This document shows, one piece after another, positions 39,635-48,363 of a stretch of DNA of 64,000 nucleotides. Every line of letters starts with the position of its first letter. Position 1 is the stretch's first letter. Both the position numbers and the translations under genes were made by a program. This stretch comes from Tistlia consotensis USBA 355 (GTDB lineage Bacteria > Pseudomonadota > Alphaproteobacteria > Kiloniellales > DSM-21159). The DNA is taken from the NCBI RefSeq assembly GCF_900177295.1, contig NZ_FWZX01000001.1, positions 496,001 to 560,000 on the forward strand. The letters run 5' to 3'. A model generated the notes under the pieces. The model saw only the letters and a list, made by a program, of their open reading frames with translations, had not been told where the DNA came from and made no database searches.

Positions 39635-41554
39635 CTAGTCGTCGAGCTCCCAGCCCCCGGCGGCCAGCGCCGCGACGAAGGGTTCGAGCTGGCGCCGGTA
39701 GGCGCGCCAGCGGCCGACCGAGCCGCGGTCGAGCGGCTGGCGGACCTGCCAGAGGCTGGCCGTCTGCACGGCCCGCTCGGTCTCATGGAACGCGAGGCAG
39801 GCGGGATCCCAGTCCAGGCCGCAGTGCGCGACCAGGCGGCGCGCACCGCCCTCCAGGTCGTCGACCAGCGCCTCGTGGTCGACCTCGAGGATCGCGCCGG
39901 GCGGCAGCAGCGCCTGCCAGTGCGCCATCAGCCGGCGGTGCGCCAGGACTTGGCGCGCGAGGTCGCCGAGGTCGTGGCTGAAGGTCTGGCCGCGCTCGAA
40001 GAACTGGAAGTAGTTGGACAGCGCGACGTCGCGCGGATCGCGCCGGCAGGCGACGATGCGCGCCGCCGGCAGCGCGAGCGCGATCAGGCCGAGGTAGTGG
40101 TAGTTGGCCGGCAGCTTGTCGGTGACCCGCGCCGCCCCGCTGGTCGCCGCCGGCCAAGCCGCCCGGTAGTCGGCGGCGAGGCCGCGCAGCGCCGCCGCGT
40201 CGAGCCGGGCGGCGCAGGCCGGCCAGGGCTCGGCCGCGGCGAGCCGCGCCGGCAGGGCGCGCGCCAGGGCCGGCAGCGCGGTCAGCTCGCCGGCGCCGTA
40301 GACCGCGGGATGGCTGGCCAGGATCTGCTCGACCAGGCTGGTGCCGGAGCGCGGCAGGCCGACGACGAAGACCGGCCGCGGGTCGGGGTCGCCAGACCCG
40401 GCCAGGCGCTCGAAGAGGGCCTTCGGGAAGGCCGCGAGCAGCGCCTCGACGTAGGCGGCATAGCCGGCGGCGTCGTGCGGCCGGGCCCGCGCCGCCAGGG
40501 CATTCGCCTCGGCGGCGGCGGCGAAGGCCGCCTCGTGGGCCGCGCCGCGCTGCAGGGCGCGGGCCAGGGCGAAGCCGGCACCGGCCCGCTCGGCCAGGGG
40601 CCGCGCCTCGTCGGCCAGGATCGAGCGCAGGCGTCCGGCCTCGGGCGCGTCGGGCGCCAGGGCCCGGCCCTGCAGCAGCGCGGTCAGCGCGTCGGTATGG
40701 TCGGGCTTCAGCGCCAGGGCACGCTCCAGCGCCTCCCGCGCCGCCTCGAAGCGGCCGAGCCGCTGCAGGCTCTGGCCGAGGGCGGCCTGCAGCTCGGCGT
40801 CGTGCGGGGCCAGCGCCAGGCCCTGCCGGAAGGTCGCGACCGCCGCCTCGACGTCGCCGGTCGCCTCGCGGGCCTGGCCGAGAGCCTTCAGCGCCGGCAG
40901 CGAGCCCGGCTCGCGCTCGAGCGCGCGGCCGAGCGGCGCCAGGGCCTCGGCCTCGCGCCCGAGGCGGAGCAGCGCCTCGCCCCGGCCGGTCAGGGCGGCC
41001 GGCAGGTCGGGATCGAGAGCGAGCGCCCGGTCGTAGGCGGCGAGCGCCTCGTCGTGCCGGCCGAGGGCGTTGAGGGCACTGCCGAGATTGGCCAGCAGCG
41101 GCGCCGCCGGCGGCCCGACCTCCAGCGCCCGCCGCCAGGCCCCGACCGCTCCGGCGAGGTCGCCGCCGGCGGCCAGCAGGTCGCCCTGCAGGGCCGCGAG
41201 CCCGGGGTCCTCCGGCAGCCTGCGCAGGGCCCGGCGCAGCGTCTCGAGCGCCCGCTCCTGCTGCCCGAGCTCGCGCAGCACGGCGACGAGGCTGCGCCAG
41301 AAGGCGGCGTTGTCGCCGGCCAGCGCGACGGCCCGTTCGAGCGGCGGCAGGGCCTCGCGGCCGCGGCCGGCCTGATGCAGCGCCAGGCCGTAGAGATGCT
41401 GGCAGTCGGGATGCCGGGGCGCGGCCTGCAGCAGGCGGCGATAGAGCGGCAGCGCCTCGGCCGGCCGGCCGGCGCGGTGCAGCGCCACGGCCCGCTCCAG
41501 CATCCTCTGGAGCTCGGCAGGGCCCGGCCTGGCCGGCCCGGCCCCCGGGATCAT
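39635..41554 (-). CDS. TPR-repeat sulfotransferase-family protein
   Basis: A 639-residue protein. About ten tetratricopeptide repeats fill residues 10-340 (for example LANLGSALNALGRHDEALAA and LQAALGQSLQRLGRFEAARE). A sulfotransferase domain follows from about 370, with the PAPS 5'-phosphosulfate loop VFVVGLPRSGTSLVEQILAS and a 3'-phosphate region near RRDPRDVALSNYFQFFERG. It is cytoplasmic by sequence. Such fusions are common in alphaproteobacteria, but acceptors are unknown. The ATG at 41554 is the last of three ATGs spaced 17 bases apart in a small tandem repeat after the preceding gene's stop. Confidence 0.88.
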   Translation of the reverse strand: MIPGAGPARPGPAELQRMLERAVALHRAGRPAEALPLYRRLLQAAPRHPDCQHLYGLALHQAGRGREALPPLERAVALAGDNAAFWRSLVAVLRELGQQERALETLRRALRRLPEDPGLAALQGDLLAAGGDLAGAVGAWRRALEVGPPAAPLLANLGSALNALGRHDEALAAYDRALALDPDLPAALTGRGEALLRLGREAEALAPLGRALEREPGSLPALKALGQAREATGDVEAAVATFRQGLALAPHDAELQAALGQSLQRLGRFEAAREALERALALKPDHTDALTALLQGRALAPDAPEAGRLRSILADEARPLAERAGAGFALARALQRGAAHEAAFAAAAEANALAARARPHDAAGYAAYVEALLAAFPKALFERLAGSGDPDPRPVFVVGLPRSGTSLVEQILASHPAVYGAGELTALPALARALPARLAAAEPWPACAARLDAAALRGLAADYRAAWPAATSGAARVTDKLPANYHYLGLIALALPAARIVACRRDPRDVALSNYFQFFERGQTFSHDLGDLARQVLAHRRLMAHWQALLPPGAILEVDHEALVDDLEGGARRLVAHCGLDWDPACLAFHETERAVQTASLWQVRQPLDRGSVGRWRAYRRQLEPFVAALAAGGWELDD

Positions 41555-41590
41555 GTGCGTCGGCCCGTCATGTGCGCCGGCCCGTCATGT
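41552..41590. repeat. 17-bp tandem repeat carrying three staggered ATG codons
   Basis: Two copies of catgtgcgycggcccgt (41552-41568 and 41569-41585), followed by a third catgt. Read on the minus strand each unit begins with ATG, and the first overlaps the stop of the gene at 41585-42520 as ATGA. Only the last ATG (41554) is in the TPR-sulfotransferase frame; the other two open six-codon frames that stop at the next ATGA. The array could affect translational coupling or slippage. Confidence 0.7.
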
Positions 41591-42520
41591 ACGCTCGACG
41601 ACCAGCTGCGCCGCGGCCAGGTCCTCGAGCGCGGTGCCGACCGACTTGAACAGCGTGATCTCGGCGTAGGAGCGGCGGGCCGGCCGCTCGCCGCGGCACA
41701 GCTCGAAGAGATCGCCGGCGATGTCCGCCTCCTTCAGCACCCCGCTGGCCAGCGGCTGGACGATGTCGCCGGCCTCCGTGGTCGCCCCGGCCCGGGTGTC
41801 GACGAAGACCCGGGCGCGGTGGATCGCCTCGTCGTCGGTCTCGCGCATCTCGGGCGTGAAGCCGCCGACCAGGTCGAGGTGCGTGCCCGGCTGCAGCCAC
41901 TCGCCCTGGACCAGCGGATCGTGGCTGAGCGTCGCGCAGCTGATCACGTGGGCGCCGCGCGCCGCGCCCTCCAGGTCCTCGGTGAAGTCGACCTTGAAGT
42001 CGCGCCGGTTCAGCGCCCGCGCCAGCTTCTCGGCCCTGGCGGGATTGCGGCCCCAGATCAGCACGTTGCAGATCGGCCGCACGGCGGCGTGGGCCTGGAC
42101 CAGATGCGCCGCCAGCGCCCCGGTGCCGACCATCAGCAGCCGCTCGGCGTCCTGGCGCGCCAGGTAGCTGGCGGCCAGCGCCGAGGCTGCGGCGGTGCGT
42201 CGCAGGGTCAGCATCGGCCCGTCGATCAGCGCGATCGGCGCGCCCGTCTTCCAGTCGTTCAGCAGGTAGACGCCGGTTACCGCCGGCAGCCCCCGCTCGG
42301 CGTTGCCCGGCGTCACCGTGACGATCTTGATGCCGACGTGCCGGCCCGACTGCCAGGCCGGCATCAGCAGCAGCGTCGCGTCCGGCTCGCCGCCCCTGGG
42401 CAGGTTGTGGTGATGGCGCACCGGCGCCGCGACGTCGCGGCGGAAGGCGTCGCGCAGCCGGTCGACCAGCAGCGGGAAGTCGAGGGCGGCCTGGACCTCG
42501 TTGGCGGCGACGATGCGCAT
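41585..42520 (-). CDS. Ornithine cyclodeaminase / mu-crystallin family protein
   Basis: A 311-residue NAD(P)-dependent enzyme. Features include PRGGEPDATLLLMPAWQSG and VGIKIVTVTPGNAERGLPAV (about residues 61-80, with the family's catalytic-type Lys in GIKIV), APIALIDGPMLTLRRTAAAS, and the Rossmann motif LMVGTGALAAHLVQAHAA (about 128-145). The late DLVGGFTPEMRETDDEAI segment holds the catalytic Asp. The family includes ornithine cyclodeaminase, alanine dehydrogenase and ketimine/delta-1-pyrroline carboxylate reductases; the substrate is not determinable. It precedes the TPR-sulfotransferase gene on the same strand. Confidence 0.9.
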   Translation of the reverse strand: MRIVAANEVQAALDFPLLVDRLRDAFRRDVAAPVRHHHNLPRGGEPDATLLLMPAWQSGRHVGIKIVTVTPGNAERGLPAVTGVYLLNDWKTGAPIALIDGPMLTLRRTAAASALAASYLARQDAERLLMVGTGALAAHLVQAHAAVRPICNVLIWGRNPARAEKLARALNRRDFKVDFTEDLEGAARGAHVISCATLSHDPLVQGEWLQPGTHLDLVGGFTPEMRETDDEAIHRARVFVDTRAGATTEAGDIVQPLASGVLKEADIAGDLFELCRGERPARRSYAEITLFKSVGTALEDLAAAQLVVERT

Positions 42521-42566
42521 CGACGGGACCCCTGGAACGCTCGGTCGGACGAGGGGGCGGCGCGGT

Positions 42567-42938
42567 TCAGCGCTCGGAGGGGGCCGGCAGCGCCGTGCTC
42601 ATCGGCGCCTCAAGGGCCGGGCGCGCGGGCGCCTTGCGCTCGGCGGCACGCTTGGCCTCGGCCTGGCGCAGCTTCTTCAGCTCGCGCTCGCTGGCGGCGA
42701 GGCGCCGGCGCTCGGCGCGCAGGGCGGCGCGGGTACGCCCCTCGAACAGCCATTCCAGCAGCAGGCCGAGCAGGAAGCCGATCACCAGGCTGCCGAGCAC
42801 GACCAGGAACAGCGGCAGCGCCGCCTCGTAGCGCAGCGGCCAGAGGTTGACCGCGATGGCGCCGCGGTTGTTGACCGAGAAGACGACCAGCACGACGAGC
42901 AGGGGCAGAGCGGTCAGAAGCCAGAGCAGCCGCTTCAC
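42567..42938 (-). CDS. lapA: LapA-domain membrane protein (DUF1049 family)
   Basis: A 123-residue protein with two transmembrane helices, LLWLLTALPLLVVLVVFSVN (about residues 4-23) and LFLVVLGSLVIGFLLGLLLE (about 43-62), with NNRGAIAVNLWPL between them. A charged, probably coiled-coil cytoplasmic tail follows (AALRAERRRLAASERELKKL). This is the lipopolysaccharide-assembly protein A family, which works with LapB/YciM in gamma-proteobacteria; in alphaproteobacteria it typically follows ihfB. The start is GTG at 42938. The lapB gene is not present here. Confidence 0.88.
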   Translation of the reverse strand: MKRLLWLLTALPLLVVLVVFSVNNRGAIAVNLWPLRYEAALPLFLVVLGSLVIGFLLGLLLEWLFEGRTRAALRAERRRLAASERELKKLRQAEAKRAAERKAPARPALEAPMSTALPAPSER

Positions 42939-43047
42939 TGGGTCAATCTCCTCCGTTGGGCCGGGCCGGCACGGCCCGCGGTTCGGCAGCCGACCGGCCG
43001 GCCGCCTCCAGCATGCATGGTCCCGGCGGCCGACCCGGCCGCCGACC

Positions 43048-43329
43048 CTAGTCGACGTTCAGGCGCTCGCGCAGCTGCTTGCCGGTCTTGAAGAAGGGCA
43101 CCGCCTTGGCCGCGACGGGGACCGCCTCGCCGGTACGGGGGTTCCGGCCGATCCGGGAATCCCGCTGCTTGACCGAGAAGGCGCCGAAGCCGCGCAGCTC
43201 GACCCGGTCGCCGCGCGCCAGCGCTTCCGCGATCTCGTCGAAGATCGTCGAGACGATGCGGTCGACGTCGCGGTGGTAGAGGTGCGGATTGAGCTCGGCA
43301 ATCCGCTGGATCAGCTCGGACTTGGTCAT
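43048..43329 (-). CDS. ihfB: Integration host factor subunit beta
   Basis: A 93-residue DNA-bending protein. It starts [20 protein letters not shown], with [20 protein letters not shown], and has the HU/IHF beta-arm signature [20 protein letters not shown] (about residues 45-64), including the Arg-Asn-Pro tip that intercalates DNA. It pairs with IHF-alpha (not in the window). The ATG at 43329 is preferred over an upstream extension to 43401, which is non-family sequence. The 251-base gap from rpsA holds a terminator (43521-43552) and an inverted repeat cttga-gcgg-tcaag at 43429-43442, so ihfB probably has its own promoter. Confidence 0.96.
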   Translation of the reverse strand: MTKSELIQRIAELNPHLYHRDVDRIVSTIFDEIAEALARGDRVELRGFGAFSVKQRDSRIGRNPRTGEAVPVAAKAVPFFKTGKQLRERLNVD

Positions 43330-43520
43330 GGTTCCCCGATTCCCGGTCCAGGCCGGCGCCTGATGGTCCCACAGCCAGCCAGGAGGGCAAGGCCTGTCCA
43401 CACGCCTGCGCTAGCCTGCCAGAGGCGCCTTGAGCGGTCAAGGAAGCGCCTTTCATAACAAGGAGATAACGCACGACCCTGAGGAAGGTTCGGCGCACGG
43501 CCGGCGGCGCTCCCGCAACG

Positions 43521-43552
43521 AAAAACGGCCGGGCCCCGTCGGGACCCGGCCG
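43521..43552 (-). terminator. Intrinsic terminator downstream of rpsA
   Basis: Read on the minus strand, a GC-rich stem starts 28 bases after the rpsA stop. An 8-bp perfect outer pair cggccggg/cccggccg is continued by a G-U and three G-C pairs around a small loop. A five-T run follows (complement of 43521-43525). This is a textbook rho-independent terminator separating rpsA from ihfB. Confidence 0.88.
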
Positions 43553-43580
43553 CAATCCGTCGCAGCGGGCTCGGGACGGC

Positions 43581-45314
43581 TTACTTGTCGCCGCCCTCGG
43601 CCTCCTGCTTCTGCTGCTGCTGCTTCAGCGCGGCACCCAGGATGTCGCCCAGGCTGGCGCCGGAGTCGGTGTTGCCGTACTCGGCCATCGCCTGCTTCTC
43701 CTCGTCGATCTGCAGCTGCTTGATCGAGAGCGAGATCTTGCGGCTCTTGCGGTCGACGCTGGTGATCTTGGCGTCGACGCGCTCGCCCACCGCATAGCGC
43801 TCCGGGCGCTGCTCGGAGCGGTCGCGCGACAGGTCGGCCTTGCGGATGAAGCCGGTGACGCCCTCGGAGAGCTGCAGCTCGACGCCGCCGTCGTTGACCT
43901 CGGAGACCGTGCCGGTGACCACCGCGCCCTTCTTGAAGCGGTCGGCGGTGTTCTCGAAGGGATCGGACTCGAGCTGCTTGATGCCGAGCGAGATGCGCTC
44001 CTTCTCGACGTCGATGTCGAGCAGCTTGACCTTGACCATCTGGCCCTTCTGGTAGTCCTTCACGGCCTCCTCGCCGGACTTCTCCCAGTCGAGGTCCGAG
44101 AGGTGGACCATGCCGTCGATGTCGCCGGGCAGGCCGACGAACAGGCCGAACTCGGTGATGTTCTTGATCTCGCCTTCCAGCTCGGTGCCGATCGGGAAGC
44201 GCTCGACCAGGTCCTCCCAGGGGTTGGCCTGGACCTGCTTGAGGCCGAGCGAGATGCGGCGCTTCTGCTCGTCGACGTCGAGGATCATCACCTCGACCTC
44301 CTGGGAGGTCGACACGATCTTGCCCGGATGGACGTTCTTCTTGGTCCAGCTCATCTCGGAGACGTGGACCAGGCCCTCGATGCCCGGCTCCAGCTCGACG
44401 AAGGCGCCGTAGTCGGTGATGTTGGTGACGCGGCCGATGAACTTGGCGCCGACCGGGTACTTGGCCGACACGCCCTCCCAGGGATCGGCCTCGAGCTGCT
44501 TCATGCCGAGGCTGATGCGCTGGGTCTCCGGGTTGAAGCGGATGACCTGCACCTTGACCTGCTGGCCGATCGAGAGCGCCTCGGTCGGGTGGTTGATGCG
44601 CCGCCAGGAGATGTCGGTGACGTGCAGCAGGCCGTCGACGCCGCCGAGATCGACGAAGGCGCCGTAGTCGGTGATGTTCTTGACGATGCCGTTGAGGATC
44701 TGGCCTTCCTTGAGGTTGGCGACCAGCTCGCTGCGCTGCTCGGCGCGGTCCTCTTCCAGCACGGCGCGGCGCGACACCACGATGTTGCCGCGCGAGCGGT
44801 CCATCTTGAGGATCTGGAAGGGCTGCGGCGTGTGCATCAGCGGCGTCACGTCGCGCACCGGGCGGATGTCGACCTGGCTGCCGGGCAGGAAGGCCACGGC
44901 GCCCGAGAGGTCGACGGTGAAGCCGCCCTTGACGCGGCCGAAGATGTGGCCGGTGACGCGCTTGTTGTCGGCGTAGGCCTTCTCGAGCTGGTTCCAGCTC
45001 TCCTCGCGGCGCGCCTTCTCGCGGCTCAGCATCGCCTCGCCGTTCTTGTCCTCCATGCGCTCCAGGAAGACCTCGACGGTGCTGCCGGGCTCGAGGCCGT
45101 CGTCCTCGCCGCCCTTGACGAACTCCTTGAGGGCGACGCGGCCCTCGGACTTCAGGCCGACGTCGACCAGCACGCTGTCACCCTCGATGCGGATGACGCG
45201 GCCGCGCAGGACGGTGCCTTCGAGGCTGTCCTCGGTGCCGAGGGATTCCTCGAGCAGCGCGGCGAAAGATTCCTTGTTCTGGGTCTGCGGCGAGGCCGCG
45301 GCGGTGTCACTCAT
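43581..45314 (-). CDS. rpsA: 30S ribosomal protein S1
   Basis: A 577-residue RNA-binding protein that helps mRNAs reach the 30S subunit. Six S1 (OB-fold) domains can be traced. Repeated signatures are GQILNGIVKNITDYGAFVDL, GAKFIGRVTNITDYGAFVEL, GTELEGEIKNITEFGLFVGL and VTGTVSEVNDGGVELQLSEG, with KRRISLGLKQ-like ends. The C-terminal tail (LGAALKQQQQKQEAEGGDK) is Gln-rich. Length is typical of proteobacterial S1. It lies 105 bases after cmk, the usual order, and ends before a strong terminator. Confidence 0.98.
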   Translation of the reverse strand: MSDTAAASPQTQNKESFAALLEESLGTEDSLEGTVLRGRVIRIEGDSVLVDVGLKSEGRVALKEFVKGGEDDGLEPGSTVEVFLERMEDKNGEAMLSREKARREESWNQLEKAYADNKRVTGHIFGRVKGGFTVDLSGAVAFLPGSQVDIRPVRDVTPLMHTPQPFQILKMDRSRGNIVVSRRAVLEEDRAEQRSELVANLKEGQILNGIVKNITDYGAFVDLGGVDGLLHVTDISWRRINHPTEALSIGQQVKVQVIRFNPETQRISLGMKQLEADPWEGVSAKYPVGAKFIGRVTNITDYGAFVELEPGIEGLVHVSEMSWTKKNVHPGKIVSTSQEVEVMILDVDEQKRRISLGLKQVQANPWEDLVERFPIGTELEGEIKNITEFGLFVGLPGDIDGMVHLSDLDWEKSGEEAVKDYQKGQMVKVKLLDIDVEKERISLGIKQLESDPFENTADRFKKGAVVTGTVSEVNDGGVELQLSEGVTGFIRKADLSRDRSEQRPERYAVGERVDAKITSVDRKSRKISLSIKQLQIDEEKQAMAEYGNTDSGASLGDILGAALKQQQQKQEAEGGDK

Positions 45315-45419
45315 GACTGTGTGTAGTCCTTTCGCGTTTTCGGGTTATCCAGGCCGGCCGGTTTTCTCCGGCGGTCTTCCCGACGCCGCCCGGTGCCATT
45401 GGGGCTGTCCGGTACCGCG

Positions 45420-46130
45420 TCAGGCTTGCTTGGTCACGGCGAGGCCGGTCTTCCGACGGACGATGCGGAGCGCCGTTTCGAGCGCCTCCTCGATGCCGAG
45501 ATCCGTCGTGTCGAGGAGCTCGGCGTCGTCCGCCGGCTTCAAAGGAGCGACAGCGCGATTGCGATCCCGCTCGTCGCGCTCCTTAAGGTCTGCCAGGACG
45601 GCCGCGTATATAGCGTCGGCGCCCGTCTGCCGCAACTCTTCCATGCGCCGGCGCGCGCGGATCTCGACGCTGGCGTCGACGAACAGCTTGGCCGGCGCGT
45701 CCGGACAGACCACCGTGCCGATGTCGCGGCCGTCGAGCACGGCCCCCGCCTTGCCGTCCGGCGGGCTCGCCGCGAAGTGGCGCTGGAAGGCCAGCAGCGC
45801 GGCGCGCACCCGGGGCTTGGCGGCGACCAGGGACGCCGCCCGGCCGACCGCCTCGCTGCGCAGGTCGGGCCGCTCCAGGTCGGCCGGCTGCAGGGCCTCG
45901 GCCACGCGCGCCGCGGTCTCGTCGTCGGCCGGATCGCCGCCCTCGGCCAGCACCTTGGCGCCGACCGCACGGTACAGCGAGCCGGAATCGAGGTAGGCGA
46001 AACCGAGCTGCCGAGCGAGGCCGCGGGCCAGCGTGCCCTTGCCGGCGGCCGCCGGGCCGTCGATGGCGACGACCATCGCCGGCCGGTCGGCGGAACGGGT
46101 TTCGGGCAGGCTCGAAGGCTCGGCGGTCAT
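45420..46130 (-). CDS. cmk: Cytidylate kinase
   Basis: Phosphorylates CMP/dCMP to the diphosphate. The 236-residue protein has the P-loop [20 protein letters not shown] (about residues 20-39), [18 protein letters not shown] (about 42-59), the NMP-binding [20 protein letters not shown] (about 135-154) and [20 protein letters not shown] near the end. It starts at ATG 46130, 25 bases after aroA; an internal Met at MVVAIDG is an alternative start. It belongs to the aroA-cmk-rpsA run. Confidence 0.96.
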   Translation of the reverse strand: MTAEPSSLPETRSADRPAMVVAIDGPAAAGKGTLARGLARQLGFAYLDSGSLYRAVGAKVLAEGGDPADDETAARVAEALQPADLERPDLRSEAVGRAASLVAAKPRVRAALLAFQRHFAASPPDGKAGAVLDGRDIGTVVCPDAPAKLFVDASVEIRARRRMEELRQTGADAIYAAVLADLKERDERDRNRAVAPLKPADDAELLDTTDLGIEEALETALRIVRRKTGLAVTKQA

Positions 46131-46155
46131 CGCTACTCCGGAAGCTGGTCGAGAT

Positions 46156-47472
46156 TCAGGCGAGATCGGCCCCGAGGCCGCGCAGCAGGGCTGCGAAGCC
46201 GGGGAAGGAGGTGTCGATCGGGCTGGCGTCGTCGACCTCGACCGGCGCCGCGGCGGCCAGCCCGAGCACCAGGAAGGCCATGGCGATGCGGTGATCGAGG
46301 TTGGCCTCGATGCGCGCGCCGCCGGCGGGCCGGCGACCGGATCCGCCGAGGCCGTGCACGACCAGCCAGTCCTCGCCCTCCTCGACCGCGACGCCGCAGG
46401 CCGCGAGGCCCCGCGCCGTGGCGGCCAGGCGGTCGCTCTCCTTGACGCGCAGCTCGCCGAGGCCGCGCAGCTCGGTGCGGCCCTCGGCGAAGGCCGCGGC
46501 GACGGCCAGGATCGGATACTCGTCGATCATCGAGGGCGCGCGCTCCGGCGGCACGACGATGCCCTTGAGCGGCCCGGCCTCGGCGACCAGGTCGGCGACC
46601 GGCTCGCCGGCCTGGTCGCGGCGGTTCACCAGGCGCAGGCCGGCGCCCATCTCGGCAAGGCAGTCGAGCAGGCCGGTGCGCAGCGGATTGACCCCGACGT
46701 TCTCGATGACGACCGAGGAGCCGGGCACGACCAGCGCCGCGACCAGCGGGAAGGCGGCCGAGGAGATGTCGCCCGGCACGGTGACCGGCGCCGCCGTCAG
46801 CCGCGCCGGGCCGGCCAGCCGGACGTGGCGGCCGTCGGCCTCGTCGCTCACCGTCACGGTGGCGCCGAAGGCGCGCAGCATGTTCTCGGTGTGGTCGCGG
46901 GTCGCCTCCGGCTCGATCACCTCGGTCGTGCCCTCGGCGGCCAGGCCGGCCAGCAGCAGGGCCGACTTGACCTGGGCCGAGGCGACCGGCAGGCGGTAGC
47001 TGATCGGCTGCGGCTGCTCGGCGCCGCGGATCGCCAGCGGCAGGCGGCCGCCGGCGCGCGACAGGAAGTGGGCGCCGATCCGGGCCAGGGGCTCGGTGAC
47101 CCGGCCCATCGGGCGCCGGCTCAGCGAGGCGTCGCCGACCAGCACGGCGAAGATCGGCTGCTGGGCGATCAGGCCGAGGCAGAGGCGCGCGCCGGTCCCG
47201 GCATTGCCGAAGTCGAGCGGCTGCGCCGGCTCGGCCAGCCGGCCGACGCCGCGCCCGACGACCCGCCAGCGGCCGTCGCCGAGCCGCTCGACCTCGGCGC
47301 CGAGCGCGGCCATGGCGCCGGCCGTCGACAGCACGTCCTCGCCCTCGAGCAGGCCCTCGATGCGGGTCTCGCCCTCGGCCAGGGCGCCGAGCATCAGGGC
47401 GCGGTGCGACATCGACTTGTCGCCGGGCACCGCGATGCGGCCGGCGAGCGGTCCGCCGGGCCGTGCGGTCAT
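46156..47472 (-). CDS. aroA: 3-phosphoshikimate 1-carboxyvinyltransferase (EPSP synthase)
   Basis: Adds enolpyruvate to shikimate-3-phosphate in aromatic amino acid biosynthesis. The 438-residue protein has [52 protein letters not shown] (closer to class II, CP4-like, enzymes), [28 protein letters not shown] and [18 protein letters not shown]. The residue corresponding to the Gly that is Ala in CP4 is Gly in NAGTGAR. Start choice: the ATG at 47472 gives a family-length N-terminus; a GTG at 47538 would add 22 residues and is possible. A hairpin with a following T-run lies upstream at 47591-47629. Confidence 0.95.
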   Translation of the reverse strand: MTARPGGPLAGRIAVPGDKSMSHRALMLGALAEGETRIEGLLEGEDVLSTAGAMAALGAEVERLGDGRWRVVGRGVGRLAEPAQPLDFGNAGTGARLCLGLIAQQPIFAVLVGDASLSRRPMGRVTEPLARIGAHFLSRAGGRLPLAIRGAEQPQPISYRLPVASAQVKSALLLAGLAAEGTTEVIEPEATRDHTENMLRAFGATVTVSDEADGRHVRLAGPARLTAAPVTVPGDISSAAFPLVAALVVPGSSVVIENVGVNPLRTGLLDCLAEMGAGLRLVNRRDQAGEPVADLVAEAGPLKGIVVPPERAPSMIDEYPILAVAAAFAEGRTELRGLGELRVKESDRLAATARGLAACGVAVEEGEDWLVVHGLGGSGRRPAGGARIEANLDHRIAMAFLVLGLAAAAPVEVDDASPIDTSFPGFAALLRGLGADLA

Positions 47473-47590
47473 GGCGCGGCCGCCCCGGTCGTGTCCGGTC
47501 CGGGAGGCGGGCTGCTGGCTGGATCCTGACGTGCTCACGGCTCTGGCGGCGACCTCTGCGGCTGCGGGGCACGGGCCCGGAACGGAAAAG

Positions 47591-47629
47591 CCCCCGGCGC
47601 GTTCCCGTGGCGCCCGGCGGCGCCGGGGG
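47591..47629 (-). promoter_or_regulatory. Stem-loop with T-run in the aroA leader region
   Basis: A perfect 10-bp GC stem (cccccggcgc with gcgccggggg) around a 19-base loop. Read on the minus strand it is followed by CTTTTCC, so it looks like a terminator that a transcript entering aroA would have to pass. About 120 bases separate it from the aroA ATG at 47472. No leader peptide with aromatic codons was recognised. It might instead mark the end of an antisense transcript. The 262-base gap 47473-47734 holds nothing else except a TTGACA at 47651. Confidence 0.4.
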
Positions 47630-47734
47630 ATTAGCGCGCGCGAGAAGGGTTTGACAAGCCCGGCGGAGCGTGGCAAACGCGCCGCCTTCCTTTATCCCTG
47701 AACGTCCGCGACGAAGAAAGACGGGAGATCCGAC

Positions 47735-48085
47735 GTGGCGAAGCCTGAGTGGGGCAGCAAGCGCATCTGTCAGAGTTGCGGCGCCAAGTTCTACGACCTC
47801 GGCAAGGACCCGATCGTCTGCCCCGCCTGCGGTGCGACCTTCGATCCCGAGGCCGTGCTCAAGAGCCGGCGCGGCAAGCCCCTGGCGCCCAAGGAGAAGC
47901 CCCGGCCGACCAAGTCGAAGGTCGACGAGGCGCGTGACGCCGCGATCATGGACGACGACGAGCTCGAGCTCGACGACGAGGCCGAGGCCGACGAGAGCGA
48001 CGACGACATGGTCGAGGACACCGCCGACCTGGGCGACGACGACGACATCGAGGTCGACGTCGCGGACGACGACAAGGAGGACTGA
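47735..48085 (+). CDS. TIGR02300-family zinc-ribbon protein with acidic tail
   Basis: A 116-residue protein of a family common in alphaproteobacteria. The N-terminal zinc ribbon reads GSKRICQSCGAKFYDLGKDP and CPACGATFDPE, giving two CxxC pairs (about Cys12/15 and Cys29/32) and the signature FYDLGKDP. A basic linker (RRGKPLAPKEKPRPTKSK) leads to a strongly acidic Asp/Glu tail from about residue 72. The function is unknown; the architecture suggests nucleic-acid or protein contacts. The GTG start at 47735 follows CGGGAGATC. A perfect TTGACA lies at 47651-47656, but the -10 region is poor. Confidence 0.92.
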   Translation: MAKPEWGSKRICQSCGAKFYDLGKDPIVCPACGATFDPEAVLKSRRGKPLAPKEKPRPTKSKVDEARDAAIMDDDELELDDEAEADESDDDMVEDTADLGDDDDIEVDVADDDKED

Positions 48086-48125
48086 CGGGGGCGGCGCGCG
48101 ACGGAAGCGAGCCTCGATTTTCCGG

Positions 48126-48154
48126 CTTGCATTGCCGGGGAACGCTCCCTAATT
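48126..48154 (+). promoter_or_regulatory. Probable promoter of tRNA-Ala
   Basis: TTGCAT (48126-48131), a 17-base spacer and TAATTT (48149-48154) form a good sigma-70-type match 58 bases before the tRNA. The GC-rich stretch ccccgg follows the -10 box. It lies after the TIGR02300 stop (48085), so the tRNA probably has its own start point. Confidence 0.6.
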
Positions 48155-48212
48155 TCCGCATCCCCGGCGCACCCCGAGGCGCCGAGGCACGAGTTTCCCC
48201 GCGAGGGGCGAA

Positions 48213-48288
<76 letters not shown>

Positions 48289-48294
48289 GATCCG

Positions 48295-48324
48295 AAAGGG
48301 CCAGCCGCCTCGGCTGGCCCTTTT
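48295..48324 (+). terminator. Intrinsic terminator after tRNA-Ala
   Basis: A perfect 12-bp stem (aaagggccagcc with ggctggcccttt), 5-base loop and TTTT ending 36 bases after the tRNA. This is a standard rho-independent terminator. It also lies beyond the stop (48364) of the convergent hydantoinase gene and may serve that unit, since the stem is A-rich on its other side. Confidence 0.93.
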
Positions 48325-48363
48325 GCTTTGCCGGCCGCGGCTCCGCCCGGTCCGGGTCGCTCC

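Noticed and set aside
38423-42850. Plus-strand open frame of 1475 codons
   Set aside because: It runs antisense to the MgtC, CobD-like, TPR-sulfotransferase and cyclodeaminase genes. The Arg/Gly/Gln-rich low-complexity translation is a typical shadow in very GC-rich DNA.
43429-43442. FNR site upstream of ihfB (cttga-gcgg-tcaag)
   Set aside because: The half-sites are too close: FNR/FixK sites need six bases between TTGA and TCAA, and here there are four.
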